Shown here one piece after another: positions 41,338 to 49,585 of a DNA stretch of 64,000 bases (the first letter of the stretch is position 1; each line of letters starts with the position of its first letter). The notes under the pieces were generated by a model. It was given only the letters and a program-made list of their open reading frames with translations, searched no databases and was not told the DNA's origin. The stretch is from WHSW01 sp033856255 (GTDB taxonomy: Bacteria; Actinomycetota; Thermoleophilia; Solirubrobacterales; 70-9). Location: positions 58,939-122,938 of the forward strand of contig JAWVFH010000013.1 in NCBI GenBank assembly GCA_033856255.1, in the 5' to 3' direction. Position numbers and translations under genes: made by a program.

Positions 41338-42492
41338 TCAGCGGCCGGCGGCGACGGCTGCCCGCTCCTCGCTGCCGGAGGCGAACAGGTACCGGTTGAC
41401 CTCCATCAGCCCAGCGAGGTCATGAACGTCCTCGTCCAAGTAGGGAACCTGGATCACCGCCTGGGTGCGCAGCTCGGCGGCCAGGCGCTCGACGTTGCGG
41501 CGGTCGCGCCGCGCCAGCGCCGCGAAGTCACCGTGGTTCGCGGCCACCCTGGCCGCGAGGTCGGCGTCGCCGAGCGCGTCGGCCAGGGCCCCCTCGAGAT
41601 CGCCCTCGAGCGGCTCTGACGGCGCCTCGTAGTGGACCTTGTTGACGATGACGCCGCCGAACGGCAGCTCGGCTTCCACCAGCTTGCGGTGGAAGTAGAC
41701 GGCCTCGCTGATCGGCTCGCCCTGGGGGCCGCAGACGACGAGGAATGAGGTCTGCCGGTTGGCGAGCAGCTCGTTGACGCGCTTGGCGCGCTCGCGAAAG
41801 CCGCCGACCATGCCGCTGAATGCCTGGAAGAACTCAGTCAAGTCGTCGAGCAGGTCGACTCCGGTGATCCGTCGCAGGACCGAGAGCGCCATCGAGGTGC
41901 CGCCGCCGATCACCCGCGTCGCCAGCCCGGTCGGGCGCAGGAAGACCTGCAGGGCTCGCCCCTCGATGAATTGGGTCAAGCGCTTCGGCGCGTCGAGGAA
42001 ATCGAGAGCGTTGCGCGAGGGCGGTGTGTCGAGGACCAGCAGGTCGTAGCGGTCCTCGGCCCAGATTTCGAACAGCTTCTCCATCGCCATGTACTCCTGC
42101 GAGCCGGCCAGCGCCGCCGAGAGCTGCTGGTAGATCCGGTTGGACAGAATCCGGTCGCGCGTCTCCGCGTCCGGTGCGTGGCGGCGGACGACCTCGTCGA
42201 AGGTGGCCTTCGGGTCGAGCATCATCGCCCAGAGCTCGCCGCCCTCGGTCCCGATGCCGGCGGTCTCGAACAGCGCCGGGTCGACCTGGCGCTCCTCGTT
42301 GCCCAGCTCGGGAAGGCCGAGCGAGTCGGCGAGCCTCTTCGCCGGGTCGATGGTGAGTACCGCGACCTTTTTTCCGCGCGCGGCCATGCCTGCGGCGATG
42401 GCGGCCGAGGTGGTCGTCTTGCCCACCCCGCCTGAGCCGGCGCAGATGACGACCCGCTTGCCCTCCAGCAGCTCGGCGATGCCTCCCTTCAC
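41338..42492 (-). CDS. Get3/ArsA-like ATPase, second of a tandem pair
   Basis: 384 residues. Deviant Walker A GSGGVGKTT (about 19-27) has the signature Lys of the ArsA/Get3 class; IDPAKRLADSLGLP is switch-like and DLLVLDTPPSRNALDFLDAP the switch II region. It lacks a second ATPase half, so it would dimerise, with itself or with the product of the upstream gene. The pair resembles mycobacterial Rv3679/Rv3680 (BagA/BagB). It overlaps the upstream gene as GTGA. Confidence 0.88.
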   Translation of the reverse strand: MKGGIAELLEGKRVVICAGSGGVGKTTTSAAIAAGMAARGKKVAVLTIDPAKRLADSLGLPELGNEERQVDPALFETAGIGTEGGELWAMMLDPKATFDEVVRRHAPDAETRDRILSNRIYQQLSAALAGSQEYMAMEKLFEIWAEDRYDLLVLDTPPSRNALDFLDAPKRLTQFIEGRALQVFLRPTGLATRVIGGGTSMALSVLRRITGVDLLDDLTEFFQAFSGMVGGFRERAKRVNELLANRQTSFLVVCGPQGEPISEAVYFHRKLVEAELPFGGVIVNKVHYEAPSEPLEGDLEGALADALGDADLAARVAANHGDFAALARRDRRNVERLAAELRTQAVIQVPYLDEDVHDLAGLMEVNRYLFASGSEERAAVAAGR

Positions 42493-43412
42493 GTCGCAAC
42501 TCCGTGCGCCAGCTTGCGTATGCCGTCGAGTCCCAGCTCCGGCTCGAAGAGGAAGGGCAGCTTGGTCACCGGCGCCTCCGTCAGGTCCTCCAGGCGGGAA
42601 ACCTGCTCTGCCTGGCAGCGTGCCCTGCGGCGCTCGCTCAGGGCCTCCAGCAGGGCTGCGCGCACTGCGCCCTCGGCGCCCTCCGCCGCGGACTCGATCC
42701 GCTCCACGTCCCCGTCGTCGAAGCGATCCGGGTACAGGCCGTTGAGAAAGATGCGGTCGACCGAAGCGCCGACCTTCTCGGTCAGATCGTGCTCCAGCAT
42801 GGCGGTCTCGTTCACCGGCATCTCCTCGGGCAGAGCGACGATCGCGACGCCGGTGCGCTTCTCGTTGGTGATGAAGGCGTCGAGGGCCTCGGCCTGGGCC
42901 GCGATCGGCCCGACGCGAGCGACGTTGGCGAAGGTGCGTGGCGTCTGGAGAAAACCGACGCCGTGGCCGGTCGCCGGCGCGTCGACCACAACAAGGTCGT
43001 ACTTGCGAGCGGACTTGACCTTGCGCTCGGGCAGGGCGAGCTCCCAGATCTTGCCGATCGTCACCAACTCGCGAAGGCCCGGGGTGGCGGCGGCAAGGTA
43101 GTTGAAGATCTTCGAGCGAAACAGGAGGTCGCGCATCGCGCGAACCTTGAGCTGCAGCAGGACGTACTCCCGCATCGCCTCGTCCGGGTCGATCGAGAAC
43201 GCCCAGAGGTTGTCCGCCATCTGGACCTCGTTGAAGCCGATCTCCGCGCGATGGAAGGTCCTCGACAGTCCCTCCTGTGCCGAGACCTCGCAGACGATCG
43301 TCCGCTTGCCCTGCTCGGCGGCGGCCATTCCGAGCGCCAGGGCGACGGTGGATTTGCCGACGCCACCCTTGCCGGTGACGATCACGAGTTGCTTGTCCAG
43401 CAGGTCGGGCAC
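42489..43412 (-). CDS. Get3/ArsA-like ATPase, first of a tandem pair
   Basis: 307 residues. GKGGVGKST near 14-22 is the deviant Walker A; DLVVVDAPATGHGVGFLQTP is switch II. It is shorter than its partner (384). Adjacent unequal Get3-like genes are typical of Actinobacteria (family knowledge); in mycobacteria the pair forms a complex. GTG 43412 starts the operon; the promoter is not obvious in the 93 bases before parA. Confidence 0.88.
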   Translation of the reverse strand: MPDLLDKQLVIVTGKGGVGKSTVALALGMAAAEQGKRTIVCEVSAQEGLSRTFHRAEIGFNEVQMADNLWAFSIDPDEAMREYVLLQLKVRAMRDLLFRSKIFNYLAAATPGLRELVTIGKIWELALPERKVKSARKYDLVVVDAPATGHGVGFLQTPRTFANVARVGPIAAQAEALDAFITNEKRTGVAIVALPEEMPVNETAMLEHDLTEKVGASVDRIFLNGLYPDRFDDGDVERIESAAEGAEGAVRAALLEALSERRRARCQAEQVSRLEDLTEAPVTKLPFLFEPELGLDGIRKLAHGVAT

Positions 43413-43505
43413 CGCCTGATCATCTCAAGTTGCCCCTCCAAGCTCGACGTTTGGCGTCTTGCAAAAGAAGGAAGCGTCGCCGCGCGTGCGAATAGTCGCG
43501 ATCAA

Positions 43506-44642
43506 ATGGGCTTCTTCAACCGCGTATCGCGGCCAACCAACGTGAGCGTTCCTCGATCCGACCCCACGCCGGACCTCGAGCCGAACGGAAACGGCCACCC
43601 GGCCCCCGAGCCTCGTGAGCGTGAGCCGGAGCCGGTGGTCGAGCCGCCCGCGACTCCGGAGGCCGAGGTCGCCGCGGAGGACGAGACACCGGAGGAGAGC
43701 GTCGAAGCTTCCCCCGAGCCGGTCGCGAAGGAGAAGGTGGCCACGCCGCCACCCGTCAACCAGCTCGTTCCCGACGAGGACGACGCCGGGCGGATCTCCG
43801 TGACGCAGGCCCTCACCCCGCTTCGCGATCCCGCCAGGCCGCGGATCGGCGATCCTGTCGCCGCTGCGGCCCAGCCGCCCGAGCGCAGGGCCAAGATCAT
43901 CTCCTTCGCGAATCAGAAGGGCGGCGTCGCCAAGACGACGACGACGCTCAACCTGGCCGTCGCGTTTGCCGAGTCGGGCCACGACGTTCTTGTCGTCGAT
44001 CTCGACCCGCAGGGCAACCTGACCATGAGCCAGGGGATCGACCCGGACAAGGTGGAGCGCTCGATGTACGACGTGCTGGTCCACCACATCCCGATCCGCG
44101 ACGTGATCCAGCACCGGGAGATCGACATCGCGGTGGCCTCGATCGACCTCGCCGGAGCCGAGATAGCGATGAGCGCCCAGATCGGCCGCGAGCGCTCGCT
44201 CGAGAAGGCGTTCAAGGCGGTCGAGAACGACTACGACTTCATCTGCATCGATACCCCGCCGAGCCTCGGCCTGCTGACGGTCAACGCACTGACCGCGTCG
44301 GACAAGGTCATCGTGCCGGTCCAGTGCGAGTACCTGTCGATGCGCGGCCTGGTTCAGCTTCAGAACACGCTGGAGATGATCCGCGAGAACCTCAATCCAC
44401 GGGTCCAGATCGAGGGCATTCTGCCCACGATGCTCGACTCGAGGACGGTGCACGCCAAGGAGGCCGTGGAGATCCTGGAGGAGAACTTCGGCGAGCTCGT
44501 GTTCAAGTCCCGGATCAAGAAGGCGATCAAGTTCGCGGAGGCGCCCGTTCGCGGAGCCAGCGTCCTGAAGTACGATCCGAAGGGCAACGCCGCCGGCTAC
44601 TACCGTGAGCTGGCTGAGGAGGTACTGACCCATGGCGCGTAA
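43506..44642 (+). CDS. ParA/MinD-like ATPase with long acidic N-terminus
   Basis: 378 residues from ATG 43506. The first 127 residues are disordered and rich in Pro, Glu and Asp. The ATPase begins KIISFANQKGGVAKTTTTLN (deviant Walker A near 134-147), then LVVDLDPQGNLTMSQG and FICIDTPPSLGLLTVNAL. The full Soj/ParA set is present. ATG is chosen because the sequence MGFFNRVSRP from it is conserved in form; the longer frame upstream covers the other strand's gene. It overlaps ftsZ by 11 bases. Confidence 0.9.
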   Translation: MGFFNRVSRPTNVSVPRSDPTPDLEPNGNGHPAPEPREREPEPVVEPPATPEAEVAAEDETPEESVEASPEPVAKEKVATPPPVNQLVPDEDDAGRISVTQALTPLRDPARPRIGDPVAAAAQPPERRAKIISFANQKGGVAKTTTTLNLAVAFAESGHDVLVVDLDPQGNLTMSQGIDPDKVERSMYDVLVHHIPIRDVIQHREIDIAVASIDLAGAEIAMSAQIGRERSLEKAFKAVENDYDFICIDTPPSLGLLTVNALTASDKVIVPVQCEYLSMRGLVQLQNTLEMIRENLNPRVQIEGILPTMLDSRTVHAKEAVEILEENFGELVFKSRIKKAIKFAEAPVRGASVLKYDPKGNAAGYYRELAEEVLTHGA

Positions 44643-46134
44643 CAAGCGGGCCAGCATGCGAGAGGGCCCGCTCGCCGATCTCTTCCGCTCGACCGCCAAG
44701 CCGGAGGAAGAGCAGCCGACAAAGGCCGGCAGGGACGAGCCGGTGGAGCAGGAGACCCGCGTCCTGCCGCCCACCGAGCCTGCACGTGACCGGGCCGAGC
44801 CCGAGTCCGCGGAACCGCAGCCCTTCGATCACAGCGACGAGCCCGTCGAGGAATCTCGGCCGGCCCCCGACCCCGAGCCGGTCCGCGCGTACCGCCTCGA
44901 GGAGCGCGGCGTGGAGCGCGTGCTTCCCGAGCCCAAGGACCGGCTCAGCAGGATCTTCGCCGACGAGCCGCTCGATCCCGAGCCGCCGATGTATGGCCGC
45001 GACGACCCGTCGTCGTACGAGGCGCCCAGCGGCCCGCCACGGCCGCACGAGCCGATCATCCGCGTCGTGGGCGTGGGCGGTGCCGGCGTCAACGCCGTCA
45101 ATCGCATGGTCGACGCGCGAATCCCGGGTGTGGAGTTCATGGCGATCAACACCGATCTTCAGTCCCTGCAACAGTCGAGCGCCGACGTCACGGTCCACCT
45201 CGGCAGCGGCGTCGCCCGCGGCCTGGGCGCGGGCTCGGACCCTGAGCTCGGCTACAAGGCCGCCTTCGAGGAGCAGGACAAGATCAAGCGCCTGCTGAAG
45301 GGCTCGGACATGGTCTTCGTCACCGCCGGGGTCGGCGGCGGCACCGGCACGGGGGCGGCTCCCGTGATTGCGCGCCTCTCGCGCGACGTGGGCGCCCTGA
45401 CCGTCGGCATCGTCACGAAGCCGTTCAAGTTCGAAGGGACGAGACGCTCGGCTCAGGCTGAACGCGGCATCGAGGCGATGTCTCAGGAGGTCGACACGCT
45501 GATCGTCGTCCCGAACGAGCGCCTCCTGTCCGTGCTGGCGCGAACGACGACGATGACCGAGGCCTTCCAGGTCGCCGACGACGTACTGCGCCAGGGCGTC
45601 CAGGGGATCTCGGAGCTGATCACCCTGCCGGGGTTGATCAATCTCGACTTCGCCGATGTCCGGACGACGATGCGCGACGCCGGTCAGGCGCTGCTGGGAA
45701 TCGGCATGGGCACCGGTGAGAACCGGGCCAGCTTCGCGGCCGACCGTGCGATTGCGTCGCCGCTGCTGGACACCTCGGTGGACGGGGCGCGCTCGATCCT
45801 GCTCTCGATCACCGGCGGCCGGGACCTCAGCCTGCTCGAGGTCAGCGAGGCCGCGAAGGTCGTCCACGAGGCGGCGCACCCGGACGCGAACATCATCTTC
45901 GGCGCCAACGTCGATCCCTCGCTTGCCGATCAGGTGTGGGTGACCGTGATCGCGACGCGCTTCGACGGCCGCGGCCGCCGGTCCGACGGCAACGGCGGCT
46001 CGCAGCGCCGCGCCGCGGGCACCACGCAGGCCGCGATCCGCAGACCGGCCGACCGGCGGGCCGGCACGGCCAAGAGCTTCAAGTCGCGCCCCAGGGACCT
46101 CAACATCGAAGTCCCCGAGTTCCTTCCTAAATAG
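44632..46134 (+). CDS. ftsZ: Cell division protein FtsZ with an N-terminal extension
   Basis: 500 residues. Residues 1-139 are disordered, charged and Pro-rich; the tubulin-like domain starts at IIRVVGVGGAGVNAVNRM. The GTP signature GGGTGTGAAPVIA lies near 235-247 and the T7 loop as NLDFADVRTTMRDAG. The end, LNIEVPEFLPK, is the conserved C-terminal peptide that binds FtsA or SepF. Typical FtsZ has almost no N-terminal extension and sits in the dcw cluster; here it is joined to a ParA gene. Start overlaps parA by 11 bases. Confidence 0.93.
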   Translation: MARNKRASMREGPLADLFRSTAKPEEEQPTKAGRDEPVEQETRVLPPTEPARDRAEPESAEPQPFDHSDEPVEESRPAPDPEPVRAYRLEERGVERVLPEPKDRLSRIFADEPLDPEPPMYGRDDPSSYEAPSGPPRPHEPIIRVVGVGGAGVNAVNRMVDARIPGVEFMAINTDLQSLQQSSADVTVHLGSGVARGLGAGSDPELGYKAAFEEQDKIKRLLKGSDMVFVTAGVGGGTGTGAAPVIARLSRDVGALTVGIVTKPFKFEGTRRSAQAERGIEAMSQEVDTLIVVPNERLLSVLARTTTMTEAFQVADDVLRQGVQGISELITLPGLINLDFADVRTTMRDAGQALLGIGMGTGENRASFAADRAIASPLLDTSVDGARSILLSITGGRDLSLLEVSEAAKVVHEAAHPDANIIFGANVDPSLADQVWVTVIATRFDGRGRRSDGNGGSQRRAAGTTQAAIRRPADRRAGTAKSFKSRPRDLNIEVPEFLPK

Positions 46135-46147
46135 CCGTTTCGCGCCA

Positions 46148-46153
46148 TAACCT
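46148..46153 (+). promoter_or_regulatory. -10 hexamer TAACCT of ggt
   Basis: TAACCT ends six bases before GTG 46160, within the 25-base gap after ftsZ. Confidence 0.5.
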
Positions 46154-46159
46154 GGGCCC

Positions 46160-47716
46160 GTGAGCGCGAGGGGAGCTGTCGCTGCTGGGCATCCGCTGAC
46201 CGCGGAGGCCGGTGCACGCGTGCTGCTCGAGGGCGGGAATGCCGTCGATGCCGCCGTCGCCGCCGTCCTGACCTCGTTCGTCGCCGAGAGCCCGCTGACG
46301 GGGTTCGGCGCCGGCGGGTTCATGCTGGTCCACACCGCCTCCGACGACGTCCTGATCGACTTCTTCGTCGGCGTGCCCGGCCTGGGCGAGGTCGAGCGGC
46401 GCTCCGAGCTGGTGCCGGTGGTCGTCAAGTTCGGCGATGCGGAGCAGGTGTTCAACATCGGCGCCGCGTCCTGCGGGACACCGGGCACGGGCGCCGGCCT
46501 CTGGGAGGCCCTGCGGCGGTTCGGAACCGTGCCGGCCGCCGAGCTGACGGCGCCGGCCGCGAGGCTGGCGCGCGAGGGCGTGGTCGTCAACGAGCAGCAG
46601 GCCTACCTCCACGAGCTCCTCACAGGCGTCCTGACGGAGTTTCCGGAGGCGCGCGCGCTCTACGCCCCCGATGGCAACCTGCTCGGAGCCGGCGACGTCT
46701 TTCGCTTCGATGAGCTCGGCGACGCGCTCGACCGCTACGGCCGGGCAGGCCCGGATGCCTTCTACCGCGGCGACGTTGCCGAGAAGATCGCGGAATGGGT
46801 CGTCGAGCGCGGCGGAACCCTGAGCACCGCCGACCTTGCCGCCTACGAGCCGGCGCAGCGCGAGCCTGTTCGAGCGGCCCTCGCCGGTCGCGACATCCTC
46901 ACCAACCCGCCTCCTTCGGCGGGCGGCATTCTCATCGCCTTCACCCTCGGCGTCCTCGAGCTGGCCGGCCGCACCGATCTGGAGGCCATCGTTCTGGCGA
47001 TGGAGGAGGCCCAGGCGGTGCGCACCGAGCAGTTCAACCAGGGCCTCTACGAGGAGGGCTTCGCCGGGAGGCTCCTGGCGGAGGAGCGCCTTCGAGAGGC
47101 CGCGGATCGGGTGCGGGCCGGCGTTCGGGTCGGCCGGCCCGGGACGGACGGGCCCGCCGACCGGCTGGGCTCGACCACCCACATCTCGACCCTCGACGCC
47201 GACGGCAACTGCGCCAGCGTCACCTGCTCCAACGGGACCGGGTCGGGGATCGTCGTCCCCGGAACCGGAGTGCACGTCAACAACATGCTCGGCGAGGAGG
47301 ACCTCAACCCGCTCGGCTTCCACCGCCTTCCCACCGGGGTTCGCCTGCCGTCGATGATGGCGCCGTCGGTTGTCCTTCGCGACGGCGAGGTCGAGATGGT
47401 CCTGGGCAGCGGCGGCTCGAACCGCATCCGCTCCGCGATCGTGCAGGCGATCGTCCACCTGATCGCCGACGAGGACTGGGCGCAGGACGCCGTGTCGTCC
47501 CCGCGCGTGCATTTCGAGGGTGGCATCGTCCAGGCCGAGCCGGGGCTCGACGAGGAGGCCCTCGAGGGTCTCGAGGAGCTCGGCTACGAGGTGGCCCGCT
47601 GGCGGAGCCAGGACTGGTTCTTCGGCGGCGTGCACGCGGTCGCGCGCGATCCCGAGACAGGCGCGCTCGGTGGCGGAGGCGACCCGCGCCGTGGCGGCTC
47701 GGTCGCCCTGGTCTGA
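46160..47716 (+). CDS. ggt: Gamma-glutamyltransferase family protein
   Basis: 518 residues. The autoprocessing site and nucleophile is Thr in GSTTHISTLDADGN (about residue 337), which splits the protein into large and small subunits. NAVDAAVAAVLTSFVAESPLTGFGAGGFMLVH is the large-subunit signature, and GVHVNNMLGEEDLNP and LGSGGSNRIRSAIVQ follow in the small one. No signal peptide, unlike secreted GGTs, so it may act in the cytosol or on other gamma-glutamyl amides. Start GTG is leaderless-type. Confidence 0.9.
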   Translation: MSARGAVAAGHPLTAEAGARVLLEGGNAVDAAVAAVLTSFVAESPLTGFGAGGFMLVHTASDDVLIDFFVGVPGLGEVERRSELVPVVVKFGDAEQVFNIGAASCGTPGTGAGLWEALRRFGTVPAAELTAPAARLAREGVVVNEQQAYLHELLTGVLTEFPEARALYAPDGNLLGAGDVFRFDELGDALDRYGRAGPDAFYRGDVAEKIAEWVVERGGTLSTADLAAYEPAQREPVRAALAGRDILTNPPPSAGGILIAFTLGVLELAGRTDLEAIVLAMEEAQAVRTEQFNQGLYEEGFAGRLLAEERLREAADRVRAGVRVGRPGTDGPADRLGSTTHISTLDADGNCASVTCSNGTGSGIVVPGTGVHVNNMLGEEDLNPLGFHRLPTGVRLPSMMAPSVVLRDGEVEMVLGSGGSNRIRSAIVQAIVHLIADEDWAQDAVSSPRVHFEGGIVQAEPGLDEEALEGLEELGYEVARWRSQDWFFGGVHAVARDPETGALGGGGDPRRGGSVALV

Positions 47717-47722
47717 CCGCGC

Positions 47723-48343
47723 CTACCCGACGACGACCTTGCCGTTCATCTTTGCCCGTTCGGCGATCTCCTGGGAGTTCTCGAGTGCGCCGACGAGGGC
47801 GCCCAGTGCGTCGCCGAGGATCCGCATCCGCTCGGGTTCGGAGCGAAGCTCGAGCAGCCGCTGCTTGGTCTCGGCCGGGAGCTCGACCCGAGCGGCGATG
47901 CCGTAGGAGTCCTCCGCGGCGAGCTCGTCGCGGTCGGCGGGCTCTCCCGATACGCGCTCGACGAGCTCGGCGAAGGCGTCGCGTGCGATGTCCGCTTCCT
48001 CTCCGGCAGGGGGCTCCCCGGCGCCCGCCTCGATCGGCTCGACCTCGCCGATGGGGAAGTCGGAGGCCTCGAAGCGGTCGAGCACGCGGAACGGGCGCTC
48101 GCCGGTGACGACGATGTCCATGCGTCCGTCGTCGAATTGCTCGAGCACCTCGGTGACTCGCGCCTCACAGCCGATGCGGCGCGCGCCGTCGGAGTCGCGG
48201 TAGACGATGCCGAACGGCTCCGATGCCTCCAGGCAATGCCCGACCATGCGCTTGTAGCGTTCCTCGAAGATGTGCAGGGGCATCAGCTCGCCCGGGAGCA
48301 GCACCACTGGCAGCTCGAAGATCGGGAGCTCGGCTTCGATCAT
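47723..48343 (-). CDS. Lon N-terminal (substrate-binding) domain protein
   Basis: 206 residues, start ATG 48343. IFELPVVLLPGELMPLHIFEERYKRMVGHCLEA is the typical start of the Lon N-domain, followed by GCEARVTEVLEQFDDGRMDIVVTGERPFRVLD. There is no AAA+ or protease part, so it is one of the free-standing proteins of this fold. It may present damaged proteins to a protease or bind ligands. ATG is eight bases after TAGAAT; a longer frame to 48382 exists but runs through that hexamer. Confidence 0.88.
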   Translation of the reverse strand: MIEAELPIFELPVVLLPGELMPLHIFEERYKRMVGHCLEASEPFGIVYRDSDGARRIGCEARVTEVLEQFDDGRMDIVVTGERPFRVLDRFEASDFPIGEVEPIEAGAGEPPAGEEADIARDAFAELVERVSGEPADRDELAAEDSYGIAARVELPAETKQRLLELRSEPERMRILGDALGALVGALENSQEIAERAKMNGKVVVG

Positions 48344-48351
48344 CGCAATCG

Positions 48352-48357
48352 ATTCTA
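48352..48357 (-). promoter_or_regulatory. -10 hexamer TAGAAT of the Lon N-domain gene
   Basis: TAGAAT on the minus strand ends eight bases before ATG 48343. Confidence 0.5.
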
Positions 48358-48407
48358 CGAGCGCCCGCGCCGCGCGGTTCACTCCGTAGGCGCGAGAATC
48401 GGCGCGG

Positions 48408-49526
48408 ATGGCGATCGACTTCGAATCGGAGGGCCTGCTCGACGGGCTCGAGGGCCAGGCTCGCGAGGACCGGCTCGAGCTGCTGCAAGAGCTTGCCGGC
48501 GACGGCGTCCCGCTGGACGAGCTTCGCCACGCCGTCGAGGAGGATCGCCTGGCCCTGCTGCCCGTCGAGCGGTTCCTCGAGGGTGGGGGCGGGGACTACA
48601 CGATCAAGGAGGTCGCCGAGAAGGCGGGCGTCGATCCGGAGCTGCTGATTCAGCTTCGCGGAGCGCTCGGCCTGGTTCCCCCCGATCCCGACGCGAAAGC
48701 TGCGACCGAGGAGGACGTCGAGGCCGCCAAGCGGATGCGGACGCTGCTCGACGCCGGCCTGCCGGAGGAGGGCCTGCTGGAGAACTCCCGGGTCATGGGA
48801 ATCGCCATGTCGCAGGTAGCGGCCTCCAACAACGCGCTCGTCGGCGACGCCATGCTCGAGCCGGGCGACACGGAGCTCGAAGCCGCCCGGCGGTACGTCG
48901 CGGCCGCACAGGGACTCACGCCGCTGCTGGGGCCGGCGCTGGAGTACGCGCTGAAGCTCCACCTTCGCGAGCAGCTCCGCCAGGCCGCCGTCGGCTCGGC
49001 GCAGCTCGCCGAGGGATCGTTGGCGGGCTCGCAGGAGGTGACCGCGTGCTTCGCGGACCTCGTCGACTTCACGCGCCTCGGCCAGAGCATGGACTTCGCC
49101 CAGCTCGCTGCGCTGACGACCCGCCTCGGCGAGCTGGCCCGCGAGGTTTCGCGCCCGCCTGTCCGCCTGGTGAAGATGATCGGCGACGCGGCGATGCTGA
49201 TCTCGCCCGAGAACGACGCCCTGCTCGAAGCCGCCCTCGACCTGGTTGACGCGGCTGCCACCGAGGGGGAGGGGTTCCCTGCGCTGCGGGCCGGCCTTGC
49301 CCGCGGCGAGGCGATCGGGCGCGGTGGGGACTGGTACGGGCACCCGGTGAATCTCGCCAGCCGCATCACCGACTTCGCCTTCCCGGCGAGCGTTCTCTGC
49401 GACGAGGCCGTCCACGATGCCGCCGGCGACGGGTTCCGATTCACGTTCGCGGGAGCCCATCGCCTGAAGGGGATCGAGAAACCCGTGAAGCTGCACCGGG
49501 TGCGGCGCGCGGAGTCATCTGCGTAA
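48408..49526 (+). CDS. Class III adenylate cyclase, Rv1264-like
   Basis: 372 residues. The N-terminal half (1-205, all helical) is alike in layout to the autoinhibitory, pH-sensing domain of M. tuberculosis Rv1264: YTIKEVAEKAGVDPELLIQLRGALGL, then LEPGDTELEAARRYVAAAQGLTPLLG. The cyclase domain keeps metal Asp217 (FADLVDF), substrate Lys256 and metal Asp260 (VKMIGDA), Asp in DWYGHPVN and Asn/Arg in NLASRIT, so it should be an active homodimeric adenylate cyclase. It is divergent from the Lon N-domain gene. Confidence 0.93.
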   Translation: MAIDFESEGLLDGLEGQAREDRLELLQELAGDGVPLDELRHAVEEDRLALLPVERFLEGGGGDYTIKEVAEKAGVDPELLIQLRGALGLVPPDPDAKAATEEDVEAAKRMRTLLDAGLPEEGLLENSRVMGIAMSQVAASNNALVGDAMLEPGDTELEAARRYVAAAQGLTPLLGPALEYALKLHLREQLRQAAVGSAQLAEGSLAGSQEVTACFADLVDFTRLGQSMDFAQLAALTTRLGELAREVSRPPVRLVKMIGDAAMLISPENDALLEAALDLVDAAATEGEGFPALRAGLARGEAIGRGGDWYGHPVNLASRITDFAFPASVLCDEAVHDAAGDGFRFTFAGAHRLKGIEKPVKLHRVRRAESSA

Positions 49527-49551
49527 CGCTTGCCCGCACTGGACTACTTAA

Positions 49552-49568
49552 GCGGCGTTGACCGCCGC
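49552..49568 (+). terminator. Small hairpin after the cyclase gene
   Basis: GCGGCG and CGCCGC enclose TTGAC, a 6-bp stem 26 bases past the cyclase stop and 18 before the DipZ-like start. No T-run follows, so it may be a weak stop. Confidence 0.35.
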
Positions 49569-49585
49569 CTGACAGCTTCGACAGC

